DNA of 41,395 nt from a virus: IMG/VR virus record IMGVR_UViG_3300027971_000090, positions 1 to 41,395 of that record, one strand, 5' to 3'. Position 1 is the stretch's first letter. Every line of letters begins with the position of its first letter. A program made the translations under genes and the position numbers. A model generated the notes under the pieces. The model searched no databases and was not told the DNA's origin. It saw only the letters and a list, made by a program, of their open reading frames with translations. This document shows, in pieces, positions 39,818-41,395 of this stretch.

Positions 39818-41395
39818 ATGGACATATCAAACAAGATACTCTCTGACATTACAGTCTACAGCAAGTACGCGAAATATCAACAAGATATTCAAAGAAGAGA
39901 AAAATGGGAAGAAATCGTTACCCGAAACAAGGAAATGCACATCAAAAAATATCCTAGTATGGAAGAAGAAATTAATCTTGCATATCAAATGGTATTGGAT
40001 AGAAAAGTGCTTCCATCAATGAGAAGTTTACAATTTGGAGGCAAATCCATAGAGTTATCACCAAACAGAGTTTACAATTGCGCTTATCTTCCAATAGATG
40101 ATTATAGAGCTTTTGGCGAAACTATGTTTTTATTATTAGGTGGTACCGGAGTTGGTTATTCAGTTCAAAAACATCACGTAGATAAATTACCTGAGATAAG
40201 AACGCCCAAAAAAGATAAGCACAGAAGATTTTTAATTGGTGATTCAATTGAAGGTTGGGCAGATGCAATTAAAGTATTAATGAAATCTTATTTTGAAGGC
40301 GGTTCTAATATTTTATTTGATTTTTCTGACATCAGACCAAAAGGAGCAATGTTGGTTACATCAGGAGGTAAAGCACCGGGACCTCAACCATTAAAAGAAT
40401 GTATCGTTAAGATTCAAGGCATTTTAGATAGCAAAGTAGACGGGTCTAAATTATCTTCTATTGAGACTCATGATATTGTTTGTCATATTGCAGATGCAGT
40501 ATTAGCAGGTGGTATTAGAAGAGCTGCTTTAATTTCATTATTTAGCGCTGATGACGATGAAATGATTTCGTCTAAAACAGGCAATTGGTGGGAACTTAAT
40601 CCACAAAGAGGAAGAGCTAATAATTCAGCAGTTTTATTACGTAATAAAGTTACTAAAGAATTCTTTATGTCATTATGGGATAAAATTAAAGCTTCCGGAG
40701 CAGGTGAGCCTGGAATTTATTTAAATAACGATAAAGATTGGGGAACGAATCCTTGTTGCGAAATAGCATTAAGACCATTCCAATTCTGTAATTTATGTGA
40801 AGTTAACGTAAGTAATATTGAATCTCAAGAAGATTTAAATGAACGCGTTAAAGTAGCAGCATTTATTGGGACATTACAAGCAGGATATACAGATTTCCAT
40901 TACTTAAGACCGGTATGGCAAAGAACGACAGAAAAAGAAGCTTTGATTGGAGTAGGTATTACAGGAGTAGGTTCTGGTAAAGCCCAACAATATGATATGA
41001 AAGAAGCTGCTAAAATAGTGATGGAAGAAAATGCACGCGTAGCTAATTTAATTGGAATCAATAAAGCAGCAAGAGCAACCACAATCAAACCATCAGGAAC
41101 TTCTTCATTAGTATTAGGTACTTCATCAGGAATCCATGCTTGGCACAATGATTATTATATTAGAAGAATGCGCGTTGGTAAGAATGAATCGTTATATACG
41201 CATTTATTAATTAATCATCCAGAGTTATTAGAAGATGAGTTTTTCAGACCACATGATACGGCAGTAATATCTGTTCCTCAAAAAGCGCCAGAAGGTTCTA
41301 TTCTAAGAACAGAAAGTTCATTAGATTTATTAGAGCGTATTAAATGGTTCTACCAAAATTGGGTTCAGCCAGGTCATAGAGCAGGACAAAACACT
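39818..41395 (+). CDS. nrdJ: Class II (B12-dependent) ribonucleotide reductase, 3' end outside the window
   Basis: The frame is open from ATG 39818 to the window end (526 codons, no stop). C88 (in RVYNCAYLP), C313 and E315 (N-P-C313-C314-E315-I) and C324 (FQFC324NL) match the redox and active-site residues of AdoCbl-dependent reductases, where the catalytic and redox Cys are also 11 apart (C408/C419 in the Lactobacillus enzyme). Class I enzymes have 23 between the corresponding residues, so class II is favoured. Other markers are LLGGTGVGYSVQKHHVDKLP and IKPSGTSSLVLGTSSGIHAW. An ATP-cone is absent at the N-terminus. It supplies deoxyribonucleotides, without oxygen but with host-derived cobalamin. 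The extra Cys314 in NPCCEI is noted. Confidence 0.92.
   Translation, partial: MDISNKILSDITVYSKYAKYQQDIQRREKWEEIVTRNKEMHIKKYPSMEEEINLAYQMVLDRKVLPSMRSLQFGGKSIELSPNRVYNCAYLPIDDYRAFGETMFLLLGGTGVGYSVQKHHVDKLPEIRTPKKDKHRRFLIGDSIEGWADAIKVLMKSYFEGGSNILFDFSDIRPKGAMLVTSGGKAPGPQPLKECIVKIQGILDSKVDGSKLSSIETHDIVCHIADAVLAGGIRRAALISLFSADDDEMISSKTGNWWELNPQRGRANNSAVLLRNKVTKEFFMSLWDKIKASGAGEPGIYLNNDKDWGTNPCCEIALRPFQFCNLCEVNVSNIESQEDLNERVKVAAFIGTLQAGYTDFHYLRPVWQRTTEKEALIGVGITGVGSGKAQQYDMKEAAKIVMEENARVANLIGINKAARATTIKPSGTSSLVLGTSSGIHAWHNDYYIRRMRVGKNESLYTHLLINHPELLEDEFFRPHDTAVISVPQKAPEGSILRTESSLDLLERIKWFYQNWVQPGHRAGQNT

Overview
The window is a contiguous piece of an AT-rich (by eye about two-thirds A+T) genome of a tailed phage with a contractile, T4-like tail. 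All convincing genes lie on the + strand, are tightly packed and use the standard code (TAA, TAG and TGA all end genes). There is no gap over 300 bases without a gene, and I see no tRNA, CRISPR array or insertion sequence. Starts are preceded by A/T-rich sequence rather than a Shine-Dalgarno site. Several promoter-like sites resemble the Bacteroidota -33/-7 type (TTTG or TTAG, 20 bases, TAnnTTTG). I therefore infer an uncultured T4-like myovirus of a Bacteroidota host; the host is inference, not proof.

Layout. (1) 1-11.5 kb is a receptor-binding and tail-fibre block: the end of a structural protein, a small fibre-associated protein, a 1449-residue composite fibre, three LamG-like adhesins, two tandem fibre paralogues with conserved ends and diverged middles, one more adhesin, and three small accessory proteins. 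(2) 11.6-12.3 kb holds two small proteins with a related tail motif. (3) 12.4-22.7 kb holds tail sheath, tail tube and a T4 base-plate-type protein, interrupted by a cassette of unusual small proteins. Three of these share one N-terminal tag of about 30 residues on otherwise unrelated bodies, and one carries an HELGH metallopeptidase site. (4) 22.6-31.7 kb holds a possible frameshifted chaperone, the tape measure, a large baseplate/tube-initiator-like protein with 14-residue repeats, a LysM (gp53-like) protein, a hub-like protein and one more structural protein. (5) 31.7-41.4 kb is the replication module: a compact, divergent family A DNA polymerase, an unknown conserved protein, a gp32-like single-strand binding protein, a UvsX/RecA recombinase, a full-length GroEL, a FEN-type 5'-3' exonuclease, a DnaB/gp41-type helicase and a B12-dependent (class II) ribonucleotide reductase cut by the window end.

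How it fits together. Structural genes are preceded by a recurrent AT motif (GATATTTATWTTAA or GATAATTATAATAAAT), a candidate late-promoter class. The polymerase, SSB, ferritin-like protein and the 159-residue protein are preceded by a different motif (TTAGG or TTTGG, 19 bases, TATATTWS), a candidate early/middle class. The most novel signal is the tagged-protein cassette. My hypothesis is that the tag is a capsid- or virion-targeting peptide removed by a prohead-type protease, so that the passengers (a metallopeptidase, a membrane-active-looking protein and others) are packaged and delivered with the DNA.
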